In this document: positions 19,725-29,382 of the stretch, in pieces | How the letters are laid out: every line of letters starts with the position of its first letter | How positions within the stretch are numbered: position 1 is the first letter of the stretch | Assembly: GCA_009927275.1 (NCBI GenBank) | Contig: RFNG01000130.1 | Location: forward strand, 30,560 to 94,559 | DNA: 64,000 bases | Direction of reading: 5' to 3' | Origin: Sphingobacteriia bacterium | GTDB lineage: Bacteria > Bacteroidota > Bacteroidia > B-17B0 > Aurantibacillaceae | Notes under the pieces: generated by a model | What the model was told of the DNA's origin: nothing | Database searches by the model: none | What the model saw: the letters and a program-made list of their open reading frames with translations, nothing else | Made by a program: the position numbers and the translations under genes

Positions 19725-20798
19725 TTATGCAGCGTATGAACCAATTAAATCTTTAGCACATTGTTCTAAAACTGCGGTAATGGCATCCGTATATTGTCCG
19801 GTTTTAAGTTCGTCAAGCGTCGATTTAAACTGACGCTCCATGCGATCTAAAAAAGCCTGTTCAAAATCACGTACTTTGTTTACCGGAACTTGACGTAAAA
19901 GATTTTTTGTTCCTAAATAAATAATAGCAATTTGCTGTTCTACACGAAGCGGTGAAAACTGTCCTTGTTTTAAAATTTCAGTATTGCGTGATCCTTTGTC
20001 TAATACTGCTTTAGTTGCTGCATCTAAATCAGATCCAAATTTTGAAAAGGCTTCAAGTTCACGGTATTGCGCCTGATCAAGTTTTAAGGTACCGGCAACC
20101 TTTTTCATAGATTTAATTTGGGCATTCCCTCCAACGCGTGATACGGATATACCCACGTTAATAGCCGGACGAATACCAGAGTTAAATAAATTGGATTCTA
20201 AAAAGATTTGACCATCGGTAATAGAAATAACATTTGTTGGAATGTAAGCAGAAACGTCACCGGCCTGCGTTTCAATAATTGGAAGTGCAGTTAGTGACCC
20301 TCCACCTTTAACGAGCGGACGGATAGATTCTGGCAAATCGTTCATATTACGAGCAATCTCATCAGAAGCATTAATTTTTGCAGCACGTTCAAGCAAGCGG
20401 CTGTGCAGATAAAACACATCACCCGGATAAGCCTCACGTCCCGGAGGGCGACGTAATAATAATGAAACTTCACGATAGGCAACAGCTTGTTTAGAAAGAT
20501 CGTCAAATACAATGAGGGCCGGCCGGCCGGTATCTCTAAAAAATTCACCTATAGCAGCACCAGAAAAAGGCGCATAAAACTGCATAGGCGCAGGATCAGC
20601 AGCATTTGAGGCTACTACTACAGTATACGGCATGGCCCCGTTTTCTTCTAACACACGCACCACATTGGCAACTGTAGATGCTTTTTGACCTATGGCCACA
20701 TAAATGCAATACACGGGTTTACCAGCAGCATAAAATTCTTTTTGATTAATAATTGTATCAATACAAACGGCCGTTTTTACCAATTTGACGATCGCCAA
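19725..20798 (-). CDS. atpA: ATP synthase alpha subunit, C-terminal part (frameshifted)
   Basis: 357-codon frame holding the last two thirds of the alpha subunit: [14 protein letters not shown] follows the P-loop, then [45 protein letters not shown] and the C-terminal helical domain. Its nominal start is a TTG inside the Walker A codons and is not a real start. Joined to the upstream frame after removal of one A from the A5 run at 20774-20778 (minus strand), it restores [14 protein letters not shown] and a 526-residue protein, the normal length. Nothing else in this part is damaged. Either the consensus carries an extra base or expression needs a +1 shift or slippage. Confidence 0.9.
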   Translation of the reverse strand: MAIVKLVKTAVCIDTIINQKEFYAAGKPVYCIYVAIGQKASTVANVVRVLEENGAMPYTVVVASNAADPAPMQFYAPFSGAAIGEFFRDTGRPALIVFDDLSKQAVAYREVSLLLRRPPGREAYPGDVFYLHSRLLERAAKINASDEIARNMNDLPESIRPLVKGGGSLTALPIIETQAGDVSAYIPTNVISITDGQIFLESNLFNSGIRPAINVGISVSRVGGNAQIKSMKKVAGTLKLDQAQYRELEAFSKFGSDLDAATKAVLDKGSRNTEILKQGQFSPLRVEQQIAIIYLGTKNLLRQVPVNKVRDFEQAFLDRMERQFKSTLDELKTGQYTDAITAVLEQCAKDLIGSYAA

Positions 20799-21306
20799 TT
20801 ACCAATTCACGCTGTCCGCGGCCAATGGGAATCATGGCATCAATTGCTTTTATTCCGGTTTGAAGCGGTTCGTTTACGGGTTGACGGTAAATAACGCCCG
20901 GGGCTTTACGCTCAATAGGCATTTCATATGTTGTACCCTGTATGGGTCCTTTACCATCTATGGGTTCGCCTAATGTGTTTACAACCCGCCCAAGCATCCC
21001 TTCTCCAACGCGGAGCGAGGCAATCCGTTTGGTACGCTTACATGTTGAACCCTCGCGTATGCCTTCACCAGAACCTAAAAGTACAGCCCCTACGTTGTCT
21101 TCTTCAAGGTTTAAGGCAATGGCTTTTAAACCGTTTTCAAATTCAATGAGTTCTCCAGACTGTACCTTAGACAATCCAAAAATGCGGGCAATACCGTCAC
21201 CCACTTGTAATACACTTCCTACTTCTTCGAGTTCAGCTTCTGATTGATGTCCGCTTAATTGTTGACGAAGAATTGCAGACACTTCTGCAGGTTTAATTCC
21301 AGCCAT
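20758..21306 (-). CDS. atpA: ATP synthase alpha subunit, N-terminal part (frameshifted)
   Basis: 182-codon frame with the alpha-subunit beta-barrel and the start of the nucleotide-binding domain ([52 protein letters not shown]). It derails at the Walker A motif: after GDRQIGK it reads NGRLY and stops, because the run is AAAAA where AAAA would give GKTA. The family usually has Thr where Ile stands in GDRQIGK; this is a variable loop position. The frame starts five bases after atpH. Truncated at this point the product could not bind nucleotide, so an uncorrected frameshift would abolish the synthase. Confidence 0.9.
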   Translation of the reverse strand: MAGIKPAEVSAILRQQLSGHQSEAELEEVGSVLQVGDGIARIFGLSKVQSGELIEFENGLKAIALNLEEDNVGAVLLGSGEGIREGSTCKRTKRIASLRVGEGMLGRVVNTLGEPIDGKGPIQGTTYEMPIERKAPGVIYRQPVNEPLQTGIKAIDAMIPIGRGQRELVIGDRQIGKNGRLY

Positions 21307-21311
21307 AATAT

Positions 21312-21845
21312 TTAGTTTTTGGTCATTAATTGTTTACGAATTGATTTAAGTTCACGCGCAATGGAGTGGTCCCACTGTCGGTCGCCTTGGCGAATAATAA
21401 AACCACCTATTATATCGGGTTGTATGCGTTCTTTCATGAGAGTTGCATTTCCCCATGTAGCATGAATAACTTTTTGAAGGTTTAGGCGCGCGGCATCATC
21501 TAATGCTGCAGCTGTAAGCACTTCAACACGCTCAATACCTTGATGCTTTAGGTGCAGCGATGAAAATGCCTGAATAATTTGAGGTAAAAAAGACTCTCTG
21601 CGCTGTCGGGTTACAAGTAAAACAAATTGTAATCCCAATGCGGATAGCTGCTCTTTAAACAAAGCAGTAAAAACATTTTGTTTTTTTTGTGAAGAAATCA
21701 CAGGACTCTGAATAAACAGCTGTAAATCACGAGATGCCGTAAAGGTATCTTGAAGGATGGATACATCAGCATCTAAGGCTTTAAGCGCATTCCGCTCAAG
21801 TCCTAATTGCAATAGTGCTTTGGCATATCTTTCGGCTACAATCAT
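21312..21845 (-). CDS. atpH: F-type ATP synthase delta subunit
   Basis: 177-residue OSCP/delta subunit that clamps the peripheral stalk to the top of F1. The N-terminal helical domain starts [14 protein letters not shown], and the C-terminal domain shows the family pattern [30 protein letters not shown]. Length is normal. Its ATG overlaps the atpF stop by four bases (ATGA), so translation of the two is coupled. It precedes atpA by five bases. Confidence 0.94.
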   Translation of the reverse strand: MIVAERYAKALLQLGLERNALKALDADVSILQDTFTASRDLQLFIQSPVISSQKKQNVFTALFKEQLSALGLQFVLLVTRQRRESFLPQIIQAFSSLHLKHQGIERVEVLTAAALDDAARLNLQKVIHATWGNATLMKERIQPDIIGGFIIRQGDRQWDHSIARELKSIRKQLMTKN

Positions 21846-22348
21846 GATAGGCGTATACGATCGCTTTCTTGTTTTACAAATTCCATCTGTTTGGAAGCAG
21901 ATTTTAGCTCCTGACGAAGTACCTTTTCGGCAATTTCTATAGACAATTGCGCAACTTGTTTCCGTAATTCGTCTTGCGCTTGATTTTTTTCATTTTCAAT
22001 TAATTCACGTGCCACTTCTACAATTCGCATGGCGTCTTCTTGCGCCTTGGTTTTAGCTTCGGCTATGATGCTGTCTTTTGTGGCGCGCGCTTCTTTTAAA
22101 AGGGCATCGCGTTCGGCACGGGCCTGCTGCAAAATTTTATCGTTATTAGATTGTAATTCGCGCATATCACGAAGCGCTTTTTCGGCACTCGATAAGGCAT
22201 CTTTTATATGCTCTTCACGTGTTTTAATGGCATTTAAAATAGGCTTCCATGCAAACTTGCCCAATAAAAATAAAAGCAGTAAAAAAACCACAGAGGTCCA
22301 AAAAATCAAACCTACTCCGGGGGTTATTAACGATCCTAATACAAACAT
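21842..22348 (-). CDS. atpF: F-type ATP synthase b subunit
   Basis: 168 residues: one N-terminal membrane helix (PGVGLIFWTSVVFLLLLFLLGKFAW) followed by a long charged helix that forms the peripheral stalk (IKTREEHIKDALSSAEKAL and onward). Standard length and topology. It starts 20 bases after a strong hairpin with T-tract that separates it from atpE, so read-through of that structure probably sets how much atpF-H-A-G is made relative to atpE. Confidence 0.94.
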   Translation of the reverse strand: MFVLGSLITPGVGLIFWTSVVFLLLLFLLGKFAWKPILNAIKTREEHIKDALSSAEKALRDMRELQSNNDKILQQARAERDALLKEARATKDSIIAEAKTKAQEDAMRIVEVARELIENEKNQAQDELRKQVAQLSIEIAEKVLRQELKSASKQMEFVKQESDRIRLS

Positions 22349-22367
22349 ATAATTAAATTTAAAAAAT

Positions 22368-22395
22368 CCCGGTTTATACTTGTGTATAAACCGGG
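22368..22395 (-). terminator. Intrinsic terminator/attenuator between atpE and atpF
   Basis: Perfect 12-bp inverted repeat, CCCGGTTTATAC and GTATAAACCGGG, around a 4-base loop. Read on the minus strand it lies just downstream of the atpE stop and is followed by ATTTTTT, the form of a Rho-independent terminator. Being inside the operon it most likely terminates partially, leaving more atpB-atpE than downstream message, as the multi-copy c-ring requires. The regulatory role is inferred; the structure is seen directly. Confidence 0.8.
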
Positions 22396-22403
22396 AAATT
22401 GTC

Positions 22404-23764
<1,361 letters not shown>

Positions 23765-23779
23765 GGCTAATTTCGGGCG

Positions 23780-23809
23780 CAAATTTAGGGCTTTTTTAAC
23801 GTAGAGTAA
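23780..23809 (-). promoter_or_regulatory. Probable promoter of the atp operon
   Basis: On the minus strand TAAATTTG (23787-23780) matches the TAnnTTTG element exactly. Nineteen bases upstream is TTA (23809-23807) rather than TTG, so the -33 element is imperfect. The implied start, near 23774, leaves about ten bases before the atpB ATG. Confidence 0.5.
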
Positions 23810-23834
23810 AAAAATTAATGCGTTATTTGTAAAA

Positions 23835-24245
23835 ATGCAATATTGGTTAGTAAAATCAGAACCATTTAAATACAGTTGGGCGCAATTTATAGCCGATAAA
23901 CGGACCCCATGGGACGGGGTTCGAAATTACGAGGCCCGCAACCACTTAAGAGCCATGCTAAAAGGAGATTTGGCTTTGTTTTATCATAGTAATGAAGATA
24001 AAGCAATTATGGGCATCGCACAAATAGTTAAAACGGCGTATCCCGATTCCACCGCCGTTGAGGGCGACTGGTCGGTTGTGGACCTCCGTCCGTATAAGGC
24101 ATTTAAAACACCCGTAACCCTGCATCATATTAAAACTGATTCTACACTTAAATCCATGGAACTGCTACGGCGAAATCGATTGAGCGTGGTTCCGGTAACT
24201 TCAGCCGAATTTAATAGGATTTGTTTGCGGGGAGAACCGATTTAA
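23835..24245 (+). CDS. EVE domain protein
   Basis: 136-residue protein that is a single EVE domain, the PUA-like fold found in human THYN1 and in modified-base readers of bacterial restriction systems. The signature opening is present (YWLVKSEPFKYSWAQFI), with TPWDGVRNYEARNHLR and LALFYHSNEDKAIMGIAQIV. Such stand-alone proteins are common in bacteria and probably recognise modified nucleic-acid bases; the target is unknown. It diverges from atpB across 70 bases and overlaps the NadR-like gene tail to tail by 35 bases. Confidence 0.88.
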   Translation: MQYWLVKSEPFKYSWAQFIADKRTPWDGVRNYEARNHLRAMLKGDLALFYHSNEDKAIMGIAQIVKTAYPDSTAVEGDWSVVDLRPYKAFKTPVTLHHIKTDSTLKSMELLRRNRLSVVPVTSAEFNRICLRGEPI

Positions 24246-24753
24246 GAAGGTTTAGCGCAGAATGTAATCTGGACACGCCCCATCCGCTTACAATTCCAAA
24301 TGGCATGGCGGAGGCCGTTAAGTATTTGCAGTGGGCTTCAAATACTTCATGTCGGTCATCAGGGTTAATGCGAATACCATCATCTACCCATGATAAATCA
24401 GGTTTAAGAACTAAGGTAAACCAATAGGTATGGGTTTTAAAAAGATTTAAAATTTCAGGATGTACGTCACCAAATCTAAATTTAGACCAAACCACAAAGT
24501 TAATAGGCGCGGTATCACAAAAAACCATGGAATTTTTTTCTGAAATGTCAGATTCTATGCGCATTTGTTCGCATAATAATGAAACCAGTAATTCCTGATC
24601 ATAATGGTCGGGCTTAAAGCGTTCAAAATACTTACGGGCATATTCGGCAACCCAGGGTCGTTTAAAATGTGATGACAACACCTTGCAAAGCTCGGTTTTG
24701 CCACTGCTTTCAGGGCCAACTATGGCAATTTTTAGGGTTTTTGGGCTCGCCAT
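24211..24753 (-). CDS. NadR-like nucleoside kinase (AAA-type ATPase)
   Basis: 180 residues corresponding to the ribosylnicotinamide-kinase domain of NadR: P-loop VGPESSGKTEL, then VAEYARKYFE, the DTAPINFVVW segment and DDGIRINPDDR. NadR-type kinases phosphorylate nicotinamide riboside to NMN. It overlaps the pnuC-like gene by 22 bases, and a transporter/kinase pair of this kind imports a vitamin and traps it by phosphorylation. Nicotinamide riboside is the likely substrate from the kinase family, but the ThiE-like neighbour leaves thiamine possible. No DNA-binding or NMN adenylyltransferase domain is attached. Confidence 0.83.
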   Translation of the reverse strand: MASPKTLKIAIVGPESSGKTELCKVLSSHFKRPWVAEYARKYFERFKPDHYDQELLVSLLCEQMRIESDISEKNSMVFCDTAPINFVVWSKFRFGDVHPEILNLFKTHTYWFTLVLKPDLSWVDDGIRINPDDRHEVFEAHCKYLTASAMPFGIVSGWGVSRLHSALNLLKSVLPANKSY

Positions 24754-25292
24754 GATATAAGGCCGTAAATGGCCAGCAGGGTGTACAAAAGATATAAGAC
24801 ACTATAAAACCAAAGATTTTGAATTGCAAACAAAACTACATAAAACGTGTCTATGCCAATCCAAAGCGGCCATGTTAATTTATGCTTCAAAATAGTATAT
24901 CCTGTTGCTATTAGGCTTAATACGGTTAAGCCGCTGTCTAGTATAGGCCGCGCACCATTTAAAAATATGAGTACTTTATAAAGTAATATCCAAAAGAGCA
25001 TTGCGGCAATGCATACATACATGAAGTTTGAAAATACTAAGGGCCATTTAATTTTAATTTTTTTATTTGGGGCTTTCCAGTATATCCAGCCGTAAACCCC
25101 CATTACAACAAACAGCATTTGTAATGCTGCATCGGCATACAACTCCGATTGAAAAAAACGAAAGCCCTGAATGCAAACCGAAACAATTCCTGCCGGCCAG
25201 CACCCTATATGTTGTTTTGCGGTTAACCAAACGCCCGCAAATCCGGTACATAGCGCACACACATCTAAAACAACATGCACGGGAATATTCAT
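24732..25292 (-). CDS. pnuC: PnuC-family nicotinamide riboside (or thiamine) transporter
   Basis: 186-residue inner-membrane protein with about seven helices, typical of the PnuC/PnuT SWEET-like facilitators. Family features visible are TAKQHIGCWPAGIVSV near the N-terminus, ADAALQMLFVVMGVYGWIYW, and the C-terminal DTFYVVLFAIQNLWFYSVLYLLY. Transport is facilitated diffusion, made unidirectional by the kinase encoded next door. It begins one base after the ThiE-like gene ends, so the three genes form one unit. Vitamin specificity cannot be fixed by eye. Confidence 0.87.
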   Translation of the reverse strand: MNIPVHVVLDVCALCTGFAGVWLTAKQHIGCWPAGIVSVCIQGFRFFQSELYADAALQMLFVVMGVYGWIYWKAPNKKIKIKWPLVFSNFMYVCIAAMLFWILLYKVLIFLNGARPILDSGLTVLSLIATGYTILKHKLTWPLWIGIDTFYVVLFAIQNLWFYSVLYLLYTLLAIYGLISWRAQKP

Positions 25293-25925
25293 TTACTCGA
25301 TGACGAGGCTTTGCTCTCGAAACGCATTTAAAAGCGTAATCACTTGTTGAACCGGTGTTTCGGACTTCCAAATAAAAGAATGGTATGCAATGCCTTTAAA
25401 CCCCAGGGCATGAGCATATGCAATGCTGTTAAGGCGTGTGCCGCCCCGCGCTACAAGTATTTTGTTGCTTTTTTCATTTGCAGAACGAAGTCCCTCCTCA
25501 AAATAACCGCCGTATAACTTACCTGTCATCGTATCAAAAATGGTACGTAAAAAATAATAATCGTAAATACGGTCTTCATGCTGATAAACCTGTTGCAGCC
25601 TTGAATAGGAACGGCTTTTAGCGATATGTCCAAAATGCATTTTAAGCCTAAAGCGGATCCACCAATACCGTAAACGTTTTGATAAATGAACACGACTTAA
25701 GTGAATACCGCGTAATTTATATTTTAATGCCAGTTCATGGTGACTATGCAGCATTATACGGTTGTGAAATACCGCAGGAATAGCTTCAATAAGCGCTTGC
25801 ATTTCTTTAGTGCTTAGCCTGGGTTTTCGCATGTGTAAACATGGTAGCCCGGCTTCAAACATTTCAGTAAGGAGCTTGGGTTCATCCGGGATGGATTTAG
25901 AGCTAGTAATAACGATGAGCTTCAT
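25293..25925 (-). CDS. ThiE/TenI-like thiamine phosphate synthase family protein
   Basis: 210-residue TIM-barrel protein of the thiamine-phosphate-synthase superfamily: MKLIVITSSKSIPDEPK opening, LHMRKPRLS (substrate-loop lysine), LHSHHELALKYKLRGIHLS, and the phosphate-binding end with ARGGTRLNSIAYAHALGFKGIAYHS. It is divergent: the canonical DDR/ADG-type metal segments are not obvious, and HFGHIAKSRS replaces the usual GVSTHS region. It may be a TenI-like or otherwise specialised paralogue rather than a true ThiE. No TPP riboswitch precedes it; the upstream gene ends only four bases away. Confidence 0.72.
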   Translation of the reverse strand: MKLIVITSSKSIPDEPKLLTEMFEAGLPCLHMRKPRLSTKEMQALIEAIPAVFHNRIMLHSHHELALKYKLRGIHLSRVHLSKRLRYWWIRFRLKMHFGHIAKSRSYSRLQQVYQHEDRIYDYYFLRTIFDTMTGKLYGGYFEEGLRSANEKSNKILVARGGTRLNSIAYAHALGFKGIAYHSFIWKSETPVQQVITLLNAFREQSLVIE

Positions 25926-25929
25926 AGTA

Positions 25930-26640
25930 CTACATGTTTAAAGGCAGCAATTTCTTTACAAACATAGGATTTTTCTCAAGAGCCGTACCAATTACAACCC
26001 AATCAGCCCCTGCATGAAATGCAGCTTTAATTTTAGATTTATTTCGTATCCCCCCGCCAACAATCAGCGGATGGGGCCAAATGCGCCGAACGCATTGAAT
26101 GACTTTTGCGGGAATACTGTTTTTAGCCCCGCTTCCGGCCTCTAAATACAATAACCGGTAACCTAAATAATATGCGGCCCTGACTGTATGTTGTAATTCA
26201 GTTAATGGTGCCATAGCCAGAGGGAGCGTATTGGATACCCGTTCGGTTGCAGACCGTTTACCTCCCGAAAGCAATATATAGGCCATAGGAATTACAGGTA
26301 ATTTTAAAACATCCAATTGTGGTGCCATAAGCACATGTTTACCAATTAAATAGTCAGCATTGCGTCCCGAAATAAGAATGGGAAATAATATACCATGTGC
26401 AGGTTTTGCAAGCTGTGTTTCATCTCCGGGAAAAATGAAAACCGGTTTTGAGCTTAGTGTCTTTAGGGCTTTTAAAACAGTTTCTGTAACGCCTTTTTTT
26501 AACACACTGCCTCCTACTAAATACGCTGCTACATCAGAAGTATTTGTATTTAAAATAGTTTCGGGATTAAATTTATCCGGATCTATAAGCACCAGTAAAC
26601 CTTTTGAATTTTTTTTAAAAAAATTATCTGCTTTTTTCAT
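25930..26640 (-). CDS. Geranylgeranylglyceryl/heptaprenylglyceryl-phosphate synthase (PcrB-like)
   Basis: About 236-residue TIM barrel that joins a polyprenyl diphosphate to glycerol-1-phosphate. Motifs: LLVLIDPDKF at the N-terminus, LVGGSVL, the prenyl-binding stretch LLYLEAGSGA, and the glycerol-1-phosphate site IVGGGIRNKSKIKAAFHAGADWVVIGTAL. In archaea this is the first step of ether-lipid synthesis; Firmicutes PcrB makes heptaprenylglyceryl phosphate. Bacteroidota homologues are known, and chain length is not predictable here. The track start at 26667 gives an extra nine residues; the ATG at 26640 ([11 protein letters not shown]) fits better and overlaps the PPTase stop by 17 bases. Confidence 0.88.
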   Translation of the reverse strand: MKKADNFFKKNSKGLLVLIDPDKFNPETILNTNTSDVAAYLVGGSVLKKGVTETVLKALKTLSSKPVFIFPGDETQLAKPAHGILFPILISGRNADYLIGKHVLMAPQLDVLKLPVIPMAYILLSGGKRSATERVSNTLPLAMAPLTELQHTVRAAYYLGYRLLYLEAGSGAKNSIPAKVIQCVRRIWPHPLIVGGGIRNKSKIKAAFHAGADWVVIGTALEKNPMFVKKLLPLNM

Positions 26641-27184
26641 AGGCAAACACACAACAATGATCTTCAAACATAAATCCGCGTAATGTAATATGGGTATTGG
26701 TTTCAGGAATTTGTCCTTTAAATGCAGGCCATGCCCCCCACACCGAAAAATCAGATTTTAAAAAATAACCTTTTTTTCCGTGGTATTTAAACAGAGCCTC
26801 TTTAGCACACCAGTAAGCACATAAATTTAACAGCGAATCGCCGGCATCTTGCGCTTCTTTTTCATTTAAAAATTTTGATCTAACGGTTTGTAATCGTGTA
26901 TGGGGAATTTCAATATCGATACCTATGCGACCCCTATGATTTATTGCTACACAAAGAATGTTAGATGTGTGCGAAACAGACATATAGGCCTGTTTATGAT
27001 GTAATACCGGGCTGCCTTCGGCATTATACGACCAATCAACGGTGCGCTTTAAACAGTGTTCAATTATGTATGCTTTTCCAGCATGCAAGGCCGCCTTGCG
27101 ATTAAGGCCTTGCTTTAGCATAAAAGCAGGGATGTTTAAAACACCTATTTGAATAGCATCTTCAGGGCAATACTCCTTGTACAT
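26624..27184 (-). CDS. 4'-phosphopantetheinyl transferase superfamily protein
   Basis: 186-residue Sfp-type enzyme that moves phosphopantetheine from CoA to a carrier-protein serine. The two core motifs are GIDIEIPH (Mg-binding Asp/Glu) and [15 protein letters not shown] (Glu and Lys of the W-x-x-KE-A motif), with [13 protein letters not shown] before them. Length suits the Sfp/pseudo-dimer class. No polyketide or NRPS gene is nearby; fatty-acid acyl carrier protein is the default target. It overlaps the prenylglyceryl-phosphate synthase gene and diverges from ahcY across 57 bases. Confidence 0.88.
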   Translation of the reverse strand: MYKEYCPEDAIQIGVLNIPAFMLKQGLNRKAALHAGKAYIIEHCLKRTVDWSYNAEGSPVLHHKQAYMSVSHTSNILCVAINHRGRIGIDIEIPHTRLQTVRSKFLNEKEAQDAGDSLLNLCAYWCAKEALFKYHGKKGYFLKSDFSVWGAWPAFKGQIPETNTHITLRGFMFEDHCCVFAYEKSR

Positions 27185-27190
27185 GTTTTG

Positions 27191-27221
27191 TTGAGAATTA
27201 CAAACTTAAGGTTTATCTTTG
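27191..27221 (+). promoter_or_regulatory. Promoter of ahcY
   Basis: TTG at 27191-27193, a 20-base spacer and TATCTTTG at 27214-27221, a full match to the Bacteroidota consensus. The predicted transcription start, near 27228, lies downstream of the track's ATG at 27149 and 14 bases before the ATG at 27242. Confidence 0.75.
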
Positions 27222-27241
27222 TCCGCTTAAAATCAAAATCT

Positions 27242-28561
27242 ATGCCAACAATGAGCCCAACCAAATACCTACCTTATAAAGTAAAAGACATGGCGTTAGC
27301 TGAATGGGGCCGTAAAGAAATAATACTTGCAGAGCAAGAAATGCCGGGGCTTATGGCACTACGCCAGGAGTACGGCGCATCAAAACCTTTAAGCGGAGCG
27401 CGTATTGCGGGCTGCTTGCACATGACCATTCAAACGGCCGTGTTAATTGAAACGCTTACAGCACTTGGTGCTGAGGTAACCTGGAGCTCCTGCAATATTT
27501 TTTCAACCCAAGACCATGCAGCAGCGGCTATTGCTGCTGCGGGAATTCAAGTGTATGCCTGGAAAGGCATGAGTGCCGAAGAGTTTGACTGGTGCATAGA
27601 GCAAACCTTATGGTTTGGAAAAGACCGTCAACCTTTAAATATGATTTTAGATGATGGCGGGGATTTAACCAATATGGTTTTTGATCGTTTTCCCGAACTC
27701 GCATCGGGTATTCGGGGCTTGTCAGAAGAAACAACTACCGGCGTACACCGATTGTATGAGCGAATGGCAAAAGGCACATTGCTGTTACCGGCAATTAATG
27801 TTAACGATTCGGTTACAAAATCAAAATTTGATAATAAATATGGATGTAGGGAATCACTAGTTGATGCCATTCGCCGCGCAACGGATGTTATGATGGCTGG
27901 TAAAGTAGCTGTAGTGGCGGGATACGGAGATGTAGGGAAAGGCTCTGCACAATCCTTATCGTCACAAGGTGTAAGGGTTATTGTTACAGAAATTGATCCT
28001 ATATGCGCGCTGCAGGCTGCAATGGATGGATATCAGGTAATGAAAATGGATCGCGCGATACCTTTAGCAGATATTATTGTAACAGCTACCGGAAACAAAG
28101 ATATAGTAGTAGGCCGTCACTTTGAATCTATGAAGCATGGTTCAATAGTTTGTAATATTGGACATTTTGATACAGAAATTGATATGGCGTGGTTAAACGC
28201 CAATTATGGCTCAACAAAAGATGTTATTAAGCCGCAGGTTGATAAATACAGCATCCACGGAAAAGATATAATTGTGCTTGCCGAGGGACGACTTGTAAAT
28301 TTGGGCTGCGCCACCGGTCATCCCAGTTTTGTAATGAGCAATTCATTTACAAATCAAACATTGGCCCAAATTGAACTTTGGACACGTGCAGCAGACTATG
28401 AAAAAAAGGTGTACACGTTACCAAAAATTTTAGATGAAAAAGTTGCCCGCTTGCATTTGGGTAAAATAGGCGCCGAAATCGATACGCTAACGCATGATCA
28501 AGCCGATTATATTGGTGTTAAATCCGAAGGTCCATTTAAGCCAGAACATTACAGGTATTGA
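27242..28561 (+). CDS. ahcY: Adenosylhomocysteinase
   Basis: About 439 residues. Hydrolyses S-adenosylhomocysteine to adenosine and homocysteine, clearing the by-product of methylation. Visible are the N-terminal substrate region ([37 protein letters not shown]), the catalytic stretch GVHRLYERM...[19 protein letters not shown], the NAD site [12 protein letters not shown], and the C-terminal [32 protein letters not shown] ending in PEHYRY, the usual Tyr-Arg-Tyr terminus. The longer track ORF would start upstream of its own promoter and is rejected. Confidence 0.97.
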   Translation: MPTMSPTKYLPYKVKDMALAEWGRKEIILAEQEMPGLMALRQEYGASKPLSGARIAGCLHMTIQTAVLIETLTALGAEVTWSSCNIFSTQDHAAAAIAAAGIQVYAWKGMSAEEFDWCIEQTLWFGKDRQPLNMILDDGGDLTNMVFDRFPELASGIRGLSEETTTGVHRLYERMAKGTLLLPAINVNDSVTKSKFDNKYGCRESLVDAIRRATDVMMAGKVAVVAGYGDVGKGSAQSLSSQGVRVIVTEIDPICALQAAMDGYQVMKMDRAIPLADIIVTATGNKDIVVGRHFESMKHGSIVCNIGHFDTEIDMAWLNANYGSTKDVIKPQVDKYSIHGKDIIVLAEGRLVNLGCATGHPSFVMSNSFTNQTLAQIELWTRAADYEKKVYTLPKILDEKVARLHLGKIGAEIDTLTHDQADYIGVKSEGPFKPEHYRY

Positions 28562-28644
28562 TATTTAACAGCGAGTTGGCCAAATGCCGATTAGGCCTTG
28601 TTAATGAATTTATTTGTAGCATAAAGCGTACTTTTATATAATGT

Positions 28645-29382
28645 ATGAGTAAAACACTGGCGGCGCTAAAAATACCCAAACATGTTGCAATCATTATGGA
28701 CGGAAATGGTCGTTGGGCCAAGCAACAAGGCGAAAACCGTATTTATGGCCATCAAGAAGGCGTAAATTCTGTTCGAGAAGTTGTTGAAGCCTGTGGGGAA
28801 TTGGGTGTAGCGTATTTAACACTTTATACATTTAGTACTGAAAACTGGAATCGGCCAAAAGATGAGGTTGATGCTCTTATGCGTATCCTCGTTTCTTCTG
28901 TTAGTTCTGAAACGCCCAATCTGATTTCAAAAGGCGTTAAATTAGAAGTAATTGGCGATATAAACAGTTTACCTTCAGACTGCCAAGACGAGTTAAAAGC
29001 ATGTATGGCAGAAACCTCAAAAAATTCAAGAGTTACTTTAATATTAGCCCTAAGTTATTCCAGCCGTTGGGAAATTACTCAAGCCGTTAAAGACATAGTT
29101 GCTTTGGCAAATGCGGGACAATTAAAAACGGATGCAGTAACACCTGAACTAATTGATGCCCATCTTCATACTAAAAATTATCCTGAACCCGAATTAATGA
29201 TTCGTACCAGTGGCGAACACCGCATTAGTAATTTTTTATTGTGGCAGTTGGCCTATGCAGAGTTTTATTTTACGCCTGTGCTGTGGCCGGATTTTCGTAA
29301 ACCGCAATTTTACGAGGCCATAAAAGCGTTTCAAGATCGCGAACGCCGCTTTGGAAAAACCAGTGAGCAGCTACTGTCATGA
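28645..29382 (+). CDS. uppS: Isoprenyl transferase (undecaprenyl diphosphate synthase)
   Basis: 245-residue cis-prenyltransferase that extends farnesyl diphosphate to the C55 carrier used for peptidoglycan and O-antigen. Signature segments: HVAIIMDGNGRWAK (catalytic Asp), GHQEGVNSVREVVEACGELGV, LTLYTFSTENW, and the C-terminal RTSGEHRISNFLLWQLAYAEFYF. GEHRISNF takes the place of the commoner GE.RLSNF. First gene of uppS-bamA-ompH-ompH; its stop overlaps the bamA start by four bases (ATGA). Confidence 0.95.
   Translation: MSKTLAALKIPKHVAIIMDGNGRWAKQQGENRIYGHQEGVNSVREVVEACGELGVAYLTLYTFSTENWNRPKDEVDALMRILVSSVSSETPNLISKGVKLEVIGDINSLPSDCQDELKACMAETSKNSRVTLILALSYSSRWEITQAVKDIVALANAGQLKTDAVTPELIDAHLHTKNYPEPELMIRTSGEHRISNFLLWQLAYAEFYFTPVLWPDFRKPQFYEAIKAFQDRERRFGKTSEQLLS

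Noticed and set aside
20928-21247. Two plus-strand ORFs of 73 and 101 residues
   Set aside because: Both are antisense to atpA; they have no independent support.
25063-25371. 102-residue minus-strand ORF rich in Cys and Arg
   Set aside because: Alternative frame of the pnuC-like gene and the end of the ThiE-like gene; no family features.
25926-25929. TPP riboswitch before the ThiE-like gene
   Set aside because: Only four bases separate it from the preceding gene, so there is no room for an aptamer.
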